Positions 1 through 6,487 are shown, counted from the first letter of the stretch. The stretch is DNA of 10,565 bases from Bacteroides sp. (GCA_030151885.1 JASLCG010000017.1:1-10565); one strand, 5' to 3'. Program-made: numbers and translations. The notes: generated by a model not told the origin, from the letters alone.

Positions 1-864
1 ATTCAAATAAGTAGTGTTGATGCCAATATTGATGCTACCATTTATGGTGGGAACGATGGTAAACAGTGGTTTTTAATTAAGAAGAGCAGTAAGGTGTTAA
101 ACATTGCCTATGGAAAAGGTGAGGGAGATCTTTTAGTAGTAGATTTTCCAACTAGTAACTATACCTACTATAAGGTGGTGTTAAATAATCATGCTACGGC
201 TCCACTGCACATATTACGTGTGGGCAATATATCGAGCCATAATATATTCGGGCAGTTTCAAAAAGTAGATTTAATGGATATGCAAACGCATACCGATAAA
301 GAGAAGAAAAGAACTGTAATATCTTTTCCAAATCTAGAGCATAGTTATGCCATTAGTAAGGTGGTGGTACAAGTGCCCGAAGAGTATAAATACCTGCGTA
401 GGGCTTCTTTAAAAAGTAAAAATGAGCCAGGTGTAGTTTACTTTAATCTCAAGTCGGATACAGATAATACCATCTACTCTAATGCTTTTAAAGTAGATTC
501 TACTGCATTGCTTAGTATTGAAAATGGAGATAATCCTCCGTTAACCATTGGCAGCGTTGAGGCGTACACTTTAAGAAGATATATTTGTGCACACCTTAAA
601 GCTGGGGCAAAGTATAGGGTAGAGGTTGACGGGCGTATAACCAAACCTGCGCATTATGACTTAGAACAGCTATCGGATTTATTGCCAAAAGATATTGCTA
701 CTGTGGCAACGCATAATGTGCAGTTTACAGATATTCCGTTAGATGTGCGTAAGCCTATGTTACTAGAGAACCCTGTGGTAATGTGGTGTATCATATTGTG
801 TATTGGTCTATTCTTGTTTACGCTTAGTGCAAGTATGCTCAAGAAGCTGAAAGATAAAAAATAA
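1..864 (+). CDS. DUF3999-like membrane-anchored envelope protein, 3' part
   Basis: The frame is open from base 1, so the gene starts upstream of the window; 287 residues are visible. The GTG at 94 is an internal codon, not a convincing start. The segment just before and after it (GGNDGKQWFLIKK, then VVDFPTSNYTYYKVVLNN, then APLHILRVG) has the look of a discoidin-like beta-sandwich. Later come GDNPPLTIGSVEAYTL and a KPAHYDLEQL stretch. This order (NPPL, then Y-x-L, then PxYDL) and the single C-terminal membrane helix (about residues 258-279, followed by KKLKDKK) match my recollection of DUF3999 proteins. The bulk would lie outside the cytoplasmic membrane with a short basic cytoplasmic tail. 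DUF3999 genes often accompany a DUF2339 multi-pass membrane protein, which would lie upstream of this window. Function is unknown. A hairpin terminator follows 29 bp after the stop. Confidence 0.6.
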   Translation: MQISSVDANIDATIYGGNDGKQWFLIKKSSKVLNIAYGKGEGDLLVVDFPTSNYTYYKVVLNNHATAPLHILRVGNISSHNIFGQFQKVDLMDMQTHTDKEKKRTVISFPNLEHSYAISKVVVQVPEEYKYLRRASLKSKNEPGVVYFNLKSDTDNTIYSNAFKVDSTALLSIENGDNPPLTIGSVEAYTLRRYICAHLKAGAKYRVEVDGRITKPAHYDLEQLSDLLPKDIATVATHNVQFTDIPLDVRKPMLLENPVVMWCIILCIGLFLFTLSASMLKKLKDKK

Positions 865-893
865 CCCTTGCTTTAAAATTAATGCAATTTAAA

Positions 894-925
894 AAGGAGC
901 GTCGTATCACACGAGGCTCCTTCTT
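894..925 (+). terminator. Hairpin terminator after the DUF3999-like gene
   Basis: AAGGAGC (894-900) pairs with GCTCCTT (916-922). Inside it TCGT (902-905) pairs with ACGA (911-914) across a single G-G mismatch, with loop ATCAC. The tail CTTGTATT is only moderately T-rich. The position directly downstream of the stop supports a factor-independent terminator. Confidence 0.65.
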
Positions 926-1509
926 GTATTCAATTCTATACTGTTTGAATTATTCTTATTAACTATGAATTCAAATAAAAATGTTTTCTAAAATAAACCA
1001 GAGGTATAGAATTTCAAGTAATTATTTCATATTTATGAAAACTAAAACTAGATCTTTTTTCAGATCCGACCAGTGCTGAATGTTAGTTGTATAATTGCCT
1101 ATTTTATGTAAATCATTATATCGTATCAATAATTGAAAACTAACTGTCTAGGTTAAAAATAAGAAGTAACACGCATTTATTATCAACTATTATGACTCAC
1201 TATTTATGAAAAAATGAAATTTTTAAAATGTAAACTTAAAAGCTACCTTATTGAATCTAATCTAATTTTTTATATAAAATAGGCAATAGCTTATACAATA
1301 CCTTATCAATATTAACTATAAAACATAAGTTTAGTTTAAAATGTTTTGTGTGTAACTACTTCATTTACTATGCTTTACAGCATAAAAAATAATAAATACA
1401 GGCTAGAACGTACTCTAGTCAATTATTTTAGTTGCTTTTTTGAAGTAAATATCTTATAATCAGGGGTAAGATTTTAATATATTCTATAAACAAATTAATA
1501 ACTAATGTG
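926..1509. other. AT-rich non-coding stretch
   Basis: No reading frame of credible length or composition is visible on either strand. The stretch is strongly AT-rich, visibly more so than the coding parts of the window. It contains the inverted repeat at 1087-1298 and a small hairpin, TATGCT-TTAC-AGCATA, at 1369-1384. No clean TAnnTTTG promoter element for the following gene could be found. It may be decayed sequence or the edge of an old insertion; this cannot be settled from one genome. Confidence 0.5.
1087..1298. repeat. Imperfect inverted repeat, MITE-like in size
   Basis: The left arm is 1087-1110 and the right arm 1271-1298. The inner part ATTGCCTATTTTATGTA (1094-1110) matches the reverse complement of 1271-1287 at 16 of 17 positions. 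The outer part TTGTATAA (1087-1094) matches the reverse complement of TTATACAA (1291-1298) exactly, offset by a 3-nt insertion in the right arm. The arms enclose about 160 bp of non-coding AT-rich DNA. No flanking target duplication is evident, so a mobile origin is only one possibility. Confidence 0.45.
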
Positions 1510-1905
1510 ATGAAACATCCAATAACGCCAGACTACATTAAAGAACTTCAGGAGCATGAAGTTTTTGTTTTTGGTAGTAACTTGAGAGGAATTCATGCAG
1601 GAGGAGCTGCAAACGTAGCCATGAAATGGGGAGCAGAGTGGGGGAATGGTGAAGGACTACAAGGACAGACCTATGCACTACCTACCATGTTCCAAACGGT
1701 AGAAGAGCTAGTTCCGCATGTAAATAAATTCATAGCCTTTGCCAAGGCAAATCCAGATAAACAATTTTTATTAACCCCTATAGGCTGTGGCATTGCAGGG
1801 TTTAGCTCCGAAGAGGTTGCACCGTTATTTAAACAGGTGTTGGCAGATGGTTTACGAAACATATCTCTGCCAGAGGCTTTTATAGCTATTTTAAAGAGAA
1901 AATAA
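1510..1905 (+). CDS. VFGSNL-motif, macro-domain-like small protein
   Basis: A 131-residue protein that starts at the ATG at 1510 (the preceding GTG at 1507 is less likely). Visible motifs are FVFGSNLRGIHAGGAA (19-34), a glycine-rich stretch with GNGEGLQGQ (45-53), YALPT (55-59), FLLTPIGCGIAGF (86-98) and a C-terminal SLPEAF (119-124). This pattern belongs to a compact family common in Bacteroidota and in phages, sometimes labelled A1S_2505-like. The N-terminal VFGSN plus GAA and the later TPIGCGIAGF resemble the ligand loops of macro domains, so binding of ADP-ribose or a related nucleotide is a reasonable inference but has not been shown here. The length fits a complete single-domain protein. 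It stands alone after a long AT-rich stretch and converges on the GNAT gene with a shared terminator. The function is unknown. Confidence 0.8.
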   Translation: MKHPITPDYIKELQEHEVFVFGSNLRGIHAGGAANVAMKWGAEWGNGEGLQGQTYALPTMFQTVEELVPHVNKFIAFAKANPDKQFLLTPIGCGIAGFSSEEVAPLFKQVLADGLRNISLPEAFIAILKRK

Positions 1906-1922
1906 ATTTTAAAGTTACAGTA

Positions 1923-1960
1923 AGGCTCTTAAACAACTTGTGGTTAAGAGCCTCTTTTTT
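1923..1960 (+). terminator. Strong terminator between convergent genes
   Basis: AGGCTCTTAA (1923-1932) pairs perfectly with TTAAGAGCCT (1944-1953), followed by CTTTTTTT-like sequence to 1960. It clearly ends the VFGSNL gene. The stem lies immediately beyond the stop codon of the minus-strand GNAT gene, and the T-tract overlaps that stop, so the same hairpin may also end transcription from the opposite side, although the minus-strand tail is less U-rich. Confidence 0.85.
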
Positions 1961-2537
1961 ATCTGTATAACACTTGCCAAGTGTCATTACCAAGCTGTTT
2001 TTCTGAAGGCAACTTACAATAAATTTGCTCGGTCCTTACTTCGTCTATCAAGTCATTGTACTTATTCGGTTCGGTACGCACATAATTAAACCCACACTTC
2101 TCTAAAACACGCTTAGAATTTTTATTCTCAGTATAAAATCCTGCCCATATCTTTTTTAGCCCTAACTGTTCAAATCCGTATTTAATAAGCTCATTAACAG
2201 CCTCGGGAACATAACCTTTACCCCAAAATGGCAATCCTAACCAATAGGAGATTTCACCTTCATTAAGTGGTATATCTAGATTGCTTTTACCACCACACAA
2301 TAGGCCTATACAGCCAATGGCTTGACTCGTGGTATCGTCTTTTCGCACAATAGCAAATACACCCTTTTGCATAAATACTTGGTTGAGGTAAAAAGTACTA
2401 TCGTCTATGTTTTTATGTGCAGGCCATCCTGCAGGTAGTGCTACGCGTTTTTCGTGTGCATATTTGTATAGACTAGGTGCATCTGTGTACACCCAAGGTC
2501 TAAGTATCAGTCGATTTGTAACAAGCTTTATATTCAC
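1959..2537 (-). CDS. GNAT acetyltransferase, RimJ/RimL-like
   Basis: A 192-residue protein of the Acetyltransf_3 type, which transfers acetyl from acetyl-CoA to an amine, either a protein N-terminus or a small molecule. The N-terminus LVTNRLILRPW (5-15) is the typical first strand of RimJ/RimL relatives. EISYWLGLPFWGKGY (95-109) holds the pyrophosphate-binding loop (WGKGY), and NKNSKRVLEKCGF (138-150) is the conserved motif before the last strands. The length is normal. The start is GTG at 2537: an in-frame stop lies seven codons upstream and no ATG intervenes, and starting here places the first strand correctly. Two acceptor-independent landmarks are present, but the substrate cannot be deduced; members include ribosomal-protein and antibiotic acetyltransferases. 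It is divergent from the CAT-like gene and convergent with the VFGSNL gene. Confidence 0.85.
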   Translation of the reverse strand: MNIKLVTNRLILRPWVYTDAPSLYKYAHEKRVALPAGWPAHKNIDDSTFYLNQVFMQKGVFAIVRKDDTTSQAIGCIGLLCGGKSNLDIPLNEGEISYWLGLPFWGKGYVPEAVNELIKYGFEQLGLKKIWAGFYTENKNSKRVLEKCGFNYVRTEPNKYNDLIDEVRTEQIYCKLPSEKQLGNDTWQVLYR

Positions 2538-2880
2538 GCTTTTATATTTTTTGAATCAGATTAAAGTAGGTACATCAGTAGTAAAATTTATACCGTATAG
2601 GCAGTATAATGGGCTACTGTTTACGCTTAATTGTTTTATAGTAGGCTCTTCTGCTGATGCTTATAACATCTTAAAGCCGTTGATAAACTGTATATAAAGA
2701 TAGTTTTATTTTTGTAATGGCGCGTTAAAATCTATGTTTAAGCGTACTAATGTTTTGTAGTTAAACAAGTTATAGAGGTTATGCATTACGATAAATGTCT
2801 CTTTAGAAGCGAGGAATATTGACTGCTAATTTTAAAAATACAAAGAATAGTTTTAACTTTAAAAGAACGAGGATTAATAC
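2538..2880. other. Divergent intergenic region between GNAT and CAT-like genes
   Basis: This 343-bp region separates two genes that read outward. A frame runs through its left part on the plus strand, but its protein (rich in F, L and Y, no family resemblance) overlaps the GNAT gene and is not credible. Apart from one TAnnTTTG match near 2707, I see no defined operator or RNA element. CAGTAG (2578-2583) and CTACTG form a short, probably chance, inverted pair. Confidence 0.5.
2707..2714 (+). promoter_or_regulatory. Candidate -7 element for the CAT-like gene
   Basis: TATTTTTG matches the Bacteroidota -7 consensus TAnnTTTG exactly. A TTG (2680-2682) lies 24 bp upstream, slightly further than the usual -33 spacing. 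The implied leader would be about 160 nt long. In AT-rich DNA such matches arise by chance, so this is weak. Confidence 0.3.
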
Positions 2881-3555
2881 ATGGAGGATATAATGATGAA
2901 AGCAAACTTTGAAAAAGTTCCAGCAGACTGGAAAAGAAAACCCTATTTTGACTATTATCACACTAAAATAAAGTCGAAGTACAACATTAACCACCATATT
3001 GATATAACCGAGTTTCTGAAGGTTATACGTTCTAGGGGACTTAAATTTTACCCGAGCTTTTTGTATGTTATTATACATCAGGTTAATCAGCACGAAGAGT
3101 TCCGTATGAGTTTTGACGAGCATGGCAACCTAGGATGCTGGAACTATGTAGTGCCATCGTACACTATTTTTCATAAAGACGATTGTACATTTTCCGACTT
3201 ATGGAGCAATTACAACCCCAACTTTAAGGTGTTCTATGAAACAGTATTGGTCGATATGAATAAGTATAAAGATGTGAAGAAGATTAAGGCTCGTCCTAAT
3301 CAGCCACGCAATTTTTGCCCTATATCTGTATTGCCTTGGCTCAGTTTTCATAGCATTAGTCAAGATACCTATTCGGAGGGGGATATGCTTTTCCCATTAA
3401 TTCGATTTGGTAAATATTACGAGGAGAATGGAAGGTTTAAGTTGCCTTTTTCCATCTTTGTTAACCATGCCGTAGCAGACGGATATCATACGGCTCAATT
3501 GATTAACGATATTGAGGCTTTTGGTAGAGATGCTAGGCAGTGGGTGGGTGCTTGA
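2881..3555 (+). CDS. Chloramphenicol acetyltransferase-like protein (CatA type)
   Basis: A 224-residue protein with the length and landmarks of trimeric type A chloramphenicol acetyltransferases. The N-terminal ADWKRKPYFDYY (15-26) is the family's W-x-R-K-x-F-x-x-Y start. CPISVLPWLSF (146-156) corresponds to the S-x-x-P-W-x-S-F strand, with Ser149 in the place of the oxyanion-stabilising serine. FVNHAVADGYH (193-203) carries the catalytic His196 and structural Asp200 of HxxxDG. The first His of the usual HH pair is Asn, which does not remove the catalytic one. The enzyme would acetylate a hydroxyl from acetyl-CoA in the cytoplasm. Whether the acceptor is chloramphenicol is not known: many Bacteroidota homologues are CAT-like by fold only. 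Start choice is open: GAGGA precedes ATG 2881 by 7 nt, while GGAGG at 2883-2887 precedes the ATGs at 2893 and 2896. Confidence 0.85.
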   Translation: MEDIMMKANFEKVPADWKRKPYFDYYHTKIKSKYNINHHIDITEFLKVIRSRGLKFYPSFLYVIIHQVNQHEEFRMSFDEHGNLGCWNYVVPSYTIFHKDDCTFSDLWSNYNPNFKVFYETVLVDMNKYKDVKKIKARPNQPRNFCPISVLPWLSFHSISQDTYSEGDMLFPLIRFGKYYEENGRFKLPFSIFVNHAVADGYHTAQLINDIEAFGRDARQWVGA

Positions 3556-3618
3556 AAGTGGCCACTAAGTGTTTGACTCCTATTGCAAATAGAGTGCCAG
3601 AGGCTTTTATAAAGTACT

Positions 3619-4179
3619 TTAATAGTGTGTTTTATGTAGCTTCAAGTGTTCAATAATGAATTGTGCTCGCAGATTAACATGGGTTTTAGGTACTTCTATT
3701 AGTTTATAGCCATGGGCTAGGTACACCTTCTCAATGGCATGATAGGTTCTTACGGCTAGTTCATAGTCTTGCAACCGTTCGTTGTCTGTTTGGTAAATCT
3801 CTTCCCAAGGGGGGCAGATAAAGACTACTTCATTGTATCTGTAGCACTTTACGGCAGTATTAAAATCGGTCTGTTTACAGAGTTCTATTAAGCTGGCATA
3901 GCCCAATGAGTCGCCAATGCCACGATCAAAGAGGTATAGCCCATCATCCGAAGTATGTTTTAAGAAATCGGAAACGGCGTGTTGTAGCATCTGTTGGGCA
4001 TACTTGGTGGTATCTTTCCATGGTAAAGCATCGCCACCAGTAGCTATTTGTTCTTTTATAATCTCTCGCCCCACTTCGGGTACAATAGCGTAACCCATCT
4101 CTTGCAGCTTATTGATAAGGGTGGTCTTTCCCGATCCTGGTCCTCCCGTAAGAATAAAGTAATTCTCTTTGTAGTACAT
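3619..4179 (-). CDS. P-loop nucleotide-kinase-like ATPase (AAA_28 type)
   Basis: A 186-residue single-domain P-loop protein. FILTGGPGSGKTT (8-20) is the Walker A loop. EVGRE (35-39) follows, as in nucleoside-kinase folds, LYLFDRGIGD (81-90) is the DRG/Walker B-like strand, and PPWEEIYQTDNERLQDYELAVRTY (123-146) is a lid-like basic helix. The family is related to the kinase half of NadR and to thymidylate kinase, and is usually annotated only as AAA_28 ATPase. Phosphorylation of a nucleoside or other small molecule is inferred; the substrate is unknown. It lies 129 bp downstream of the histidine kinase on the same strand, so it may be co-transcribed or have its own promoter. A direct repeat lies in the gap. 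It converges with the CAT-like gene across 63 bp, where no good terminator is visible. Confidence 0.8.
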   Translation of the reverse strand: MYYKENYFILTGGPGSGKTTLINKLQEMGYAIVPEVGREIIKEQIATGGDALPWKDTTKYAQQMLQHAVSDFLKHTSDDGLYLFDRGIGDSLGYASLIELCKQTDFNTAVKCYRYNEVVFICPPWEEIYQTDNERLQDYELAVRTYHAIEKVYLAHGYKLIEVPKTHVNLRAQFIIEHLKLHKTHY

Positions 4180-4243
4180 AGTCCGTGTGTTATAAATAGT
4201 ATTTTGCCTACCTTCTATGCTGCGAATATAGTAGAATTACTGC

Positions 4244-4269
4244 ATATCGACCAACTTTATATCGACAAC
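4244..4269. repeat. Short direct repeat upstream of the P-loop ATPase gene
   Basis: ATATCGACCAAC (4244-4255) is followed by ATATCGACAAC (4259-4269), so the two copies start 15 bp apart. They lie 65-90 bp upstream of the ATPase start on the minus strand. They could form an operator, but a 15-bp pitch puts the copies on different helix faces and chance is possible. Confidence 0.3.
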
Positions 4270-4308
4270 ATAAGTGTATTGCATCCGTTTAGGCCCTTGC
4301 AGTATGTT

Positions 4309-5577
4309 TTAGAACCGAATGGTAAAGGAATGCCTTCCCTCTGTGTAGTTGTATGTAATGCGCCAATGGTTGTAATCACAAATTTGTTTAACAATGGCAA
4401 GGCCCAGTCCATTTCTTTTCTGTTGTCCGCACTTTGTCTTTGCAAAACGTTGGAAAATGCAATTTTCATCCAATTTATCGTGTACACTCGAGTTGGTAAC
4501 TGTAAGGCTTGTTGCTGTTAAATCTATAATAATAACGCCCCCATAGGGTTTGTTATACCTTATGGCATTAGATATGAGGTTGGATAGGGCAATTTCTAGT
4601 AGTGCCTTATTGGTTCGTATTGTTACAGGTACTACCGAGGTTACGATATCTGCATCTTTATGTTGCGCAATCTCTTTAAACTGAATGTAAAAATCGTCCA
4701 CCATTCTATGAACTTGAACTAACTCTTGGTCTTCAAACTGCTGATTATCTATTTTTGCCAACAACAATAGGTTCTTGTTTAGCTTACTAATTCGTGAGGT
4801 GTTGTTGTAAAGAGCCTGTACTACTTTAGTTTGTTCTTCTGTAAGGTTAGGGTCTTGCAACAGCAGGTCTAATTGCGATTTAAAAACAGCAATAGGTGTT
4901 TGTAGCTCGTGCGATGCATTTTCAATAAAGTGCTTGTGAGTATTGAAGCTAGTCAATGCTTTGTTCATTAGCTTTATAAGGTTCTCGTTAAGTTGTTCAA
5001 ACTCTTTGGTATTACTTTTAGTAAGAATAGGAACGTAGTTCTTTTGCATATTAAACTCCTTCAACTGGTCTAGTGTTTCGTAAAACGGACGCCAAAGTTT
5101 TTTTGAACTCGTACGGTGTAGTATCAGTAGGGCTACAAGTATGAAAATAGCAAGTAAGGAGTGCTGTACCGATATGTTTTCAATCAAGTCATCTCGGTCT
5201 ATCATGGGTACACGTATGTGTAAAATATGTATGTGATGGTCTAGATTAACCAAAGTGTTTAGCACACGGTAATTTACCTCAACTTTTTTGCGTTTATCTA
5301 GGTACACAATGTTATAGGGCTTGTTTATCTTTGTATTAGGATTGAACTCTAGTACCTGTACATCTGGGTTATATCTGTTCCATGTATTGATTTCAATGTG
5401 CGAGAGTAGGGGCAATTGCTCCTCTTTAAACTGCATAGATCGGTATTTAATGACCTCATCAATGTCGTTCATGTAAAACTTCTCCATCAGCATGAAGAAG
5501 AGTGGTCCGCTAGCTATCAGTACAATAGCTGTCGATATGAATATGCTTAAAAAGCTTTTACTTAATAGTGTTCTCAT
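4309..5577 (-). CDS. Membrane sensor histidine kinase
   Basis: A 422-residue kinase when started at the ATG at 5577; the GTG at 5586 would add three residues. The ATG is preferred because it forms an ATGA overlap with the regulator's stop, the usual arrangement for coupled pairs. Membrane helices at about 8-31 and 140-154 flank a periplasmic sensor region of about 108 residues with no recognised fold. No clear HAMP domain is seen. The dimerisation helix has HFIENASHELQTPIA with phospho-acceptor His223. The catalytic domain has an N box (EIALSNLISNAIRYN, Asn337), an F-box FQRF, and the G2 box NGLGLAIV (389-396). The G1 box is not DxGxG: the site reads TVTNSSVHDK. Related Bacteroidota kinases commonly have SNTG here, so the Gly-to-Ser change is mildly unusual. 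It should phosphorylate the adjacent OmpR-type regulator. The signal is unknown. Confidence 0.92.
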   Translation of the reverse strand: MRTLLSKSFLSIFISTAIVLIASGPLFFMLMEKFYMNDIDEVIKYRSMQFKEEQLPLLSHIEINTWNRYNPDVQVLEFNPNTKINKPYNIVYLDKRKKVEVNYRVLNTLVNLDHHIHILHIRVPMIDRDDLIENISVQHSLLAIFILVALLILHRTSSKKLWRPFYETLDQLKEFNMQKNYVPILTKSNTKEFEQLNENLIKLMNKALTSFNTHKHFIENASHELQTPIAVFKSQLDLLLQDPNLTEEQTKVVQALYNNTSRISKLNKNLLLLAKIDNQQFEDQELVQVHRMVDDFYIQFKEIAQHKDADIVTSVVPVTIRTNKALLEIALSNLISNAIRYNKPYGGVIIIDLTATSLTVTNSSVHDKLDENCIFQRFAKTKCGQQKRNGLGLAIVKQICDYNHWRITYNYTEGRHSFTIRF

Positions 5578-6248
5578 TCTATCCACTGATAACCAATTCC
5601 ATACACCGTTTTAATACAGTTTTCTACCCCATTTTGAGCTAGTTTAGCTTTTAGGTTTTTGATGTGTGCATATATAAAACTCACATCGTCTAGGTAGTCG
5701 GCCATATCGCCCGATAGGTGTTCTGCAATGGCGTTTTTAGATATTGATCTATTTTTATTTCCAATTAAGAAGAGTAGTAGATTATACTCGGATCTGGTTA
5801 AGTTTAAATCTTCTTCATTCACAGATGCACGTTTGGCTAGTAGGTCCACTTTAATATTATTAGACTCTAATATGTTATTTGTTGAGGCCAGTTGTCTGCG
5901 AATTAGAGCGTGTATTCTTATGGTTAGCTCAGGTAGCGAGAAGGGTTTTGCAAGATAGTCGTCTGCTCCATCTGTTAGCCCTTTTATTTTATCGTCTAGT
6001 TCTCCTCTTGCTGATATGATAATGATGCCTGTAGTTATGTTTCTTTTTCTTATTTCGCTAAGTAGTTCGAAACCACAACCATCTGGTAAGTTTATATCTA
6101 GTAATATGCAGCTGTATTCGTATAAATCTATCTTTTCAATGCCTTGTTCGTAATTATAAGCTTGTTCGCACAAGTAGTTGTTGCCCGAAAGATAGGTTGC
6201 TATATTGTTTGACAATTCTTTTTCGTCTTCAATAATTAGAATTTTCAT
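5574..6248 (-). CDS. OmpR/PhoB-type response regulator
   Basis: A 224-residue two-domain regulator. The receiver domain (1-about 118) has acidic pocket Glu7/Asp8, phospho-acceptor Asp51 in LLDINLPDG, Ser79 and Lys101 in the KPF motif, so it should be phosphorylatable. The C-terminal winged helix (about 130-223) shows LTRSEYNLLLFL, a recognition-helix region FIYAHIKNLKAKL and the closing hairpin KTVYGIGYQW. It would bind DNA as a dimer on direct repeats when phosphorylated by the kinase encoded next. The stop codon overlaps the kinase start as ATGA. The gene is divergent from the PAP2 phosphatase, and the 302-bp gap contains TCTAC repeats at an 11-bp pitch, as expected for OmpR-family sites. 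The targets are not known from sequence. Family assignment is secure. Confidence 0.94.
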   Translation of the reverse strand: MKILIIEDEKELSNNIATYLSGNNYLCEQAYNYEQGIEKIDLYEYSCILLDINLPDGCGFELLSEIRKRNITTGIIIISARGELDDKIKGLTDGADDYLAKPFSLPELTIRIHALIRRQLASTNNILESNNIKVDLLAKRASVNEEDLNLTRSEYNLLLFLIGNKNRSISKNAIAEHLSGDMADYLDDVSFIYAHIKNLKAKLAQNGVENCIKTVYGIGYQWIE

Positions 6249-6291
6249 GCTGTTTATCTCTTTGTTTTACTTACCGTAATTATTGTTTATT

Positions 6292-6299
6292 CAAAAATA
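6292..6299 (-). promoter_or_regulatory. Candidate -7 element for the regulator operon
   Basis: Read on the minus strand this is TATTTTTG, a full match to TAnnTTTG, about 44 bp upstream of the regulator's start. No -33 TTG is found at the usual distance, which would fit an activator-dependent promoter or a chance match. A perfect 12-bp palindrome, TATTGCGCAATA (6306-6317), lies just upstream of it. Confidence 0.4.
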
Positions 6300-6358
6300 C
6301 GAAGATATTGCGCAATAAAAGTACTTCTTGCTTAAAAAAAAGCTTTAGAGTGTTCTTT

Positions 6359-6378
6359 TCTACAAAAAATCTACAAAA
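6359..6378 (+). promoter_or_regulatory. Tandem TCTACAAAA boxes, candidate regulator binding site
   Basis: TCTACAAAA occurs at 6359-6367 and again at 6370-6378, an 11-bp pitch that puts both on one helix face. This is the spacing used by many OmpR/PhoB-family dimers. It lies in the region between the regulator and the PAP2 gene. A third related box, TCTACCAAA, is at 6463-6471. Binding is inferred only. Confidence 0.4.
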
Positions 6379-6487
6379 TTGAGTTTTAATATTGCAATCG
6401 AAGGATTTTAGAGAAGTGCTTATATAGACTCAAAAGGGTAGTGTTTTGCAAAATTCAGAAAATCTACCAAATTGAGTTATATATTTG
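6366..6487 (+). repeat. 29-bp near-repeat in the regulator/PAP2 intergenic region
   Basis: Copies at 6366-6394 and 6459-6487 agree at 24 of 29 positions, 93 bp apart. The shared core is AAAATCTACMAAATTGAGTT. The first copy ends in TAATATTG and the second in TATATTTG, so each copy ends in a near or full -7 element. It looks like a duplicated promoter/operator module. Confidence 0.55.
6480..6487 (+). promoter_or_regulatory. Candidate -7 element for the PAP2 gene
   Basis: TATATTTG is a full match to TAnnTTTG and lies 63 bp upstream of the PAP2 start. No -33 TTG occurs at the expected distance; instead a TCTACCAAATTG box (6463-6474) occupies the place just upstream, as in an activator-dependent promoter. 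Confidence 0.45.

Noticed and set aside
94..96. GTG at 94 as the start of the first gene
   Set aside because: The frame is open to base 1 with coherent protein sequence (GGNDGKQWFLIKK) that fits the same domain, so the gene begins outside the window.
1369..1384. TATGCT-TTAC-AGCATA hairpin as a terminator
   Set aside because: It is followed by A-rich sequence on the plus strand and no gene ends nearby on either strand.
926..1509. RNA gene or riboswitch in the AT-rich stretch
   Set aside because: No conserved stem pattern, tRNA-like fold or known aptamer core could be recognised; composition alone is no support.
2407..2697. Plus-strand frame of 96 codons overlapping the GNAT gene
   Set aside because: It lies antisense to a well-supported gene, its protein has no family resemblance, and its tail is ordinary intergenic DNA.
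2803..3123. Minus-strand frame of 106 codons overlapping the CAT-like gene
   Set aside because: It is antisense to a gene with intact catalytic motifs; the hydrophobic, low-complexity protein is what antisense AT-rich DNA gives.
3556..3618. Terminator between the CAT-like and P-loop ATPase genes
   Set aside because: AGTGGCCACT and TAAAGTACTTTA are perfect palindromes but have no loop and no T-tract, so they do not form normal terminator hairpins.
4048..4521. Plus-strand frame of 157 codons across the ATPase and kinase genes
   Set aside because: It covers the 5' end of one and the 3' end of the other supported gene on the opposite strand and shows no domain.
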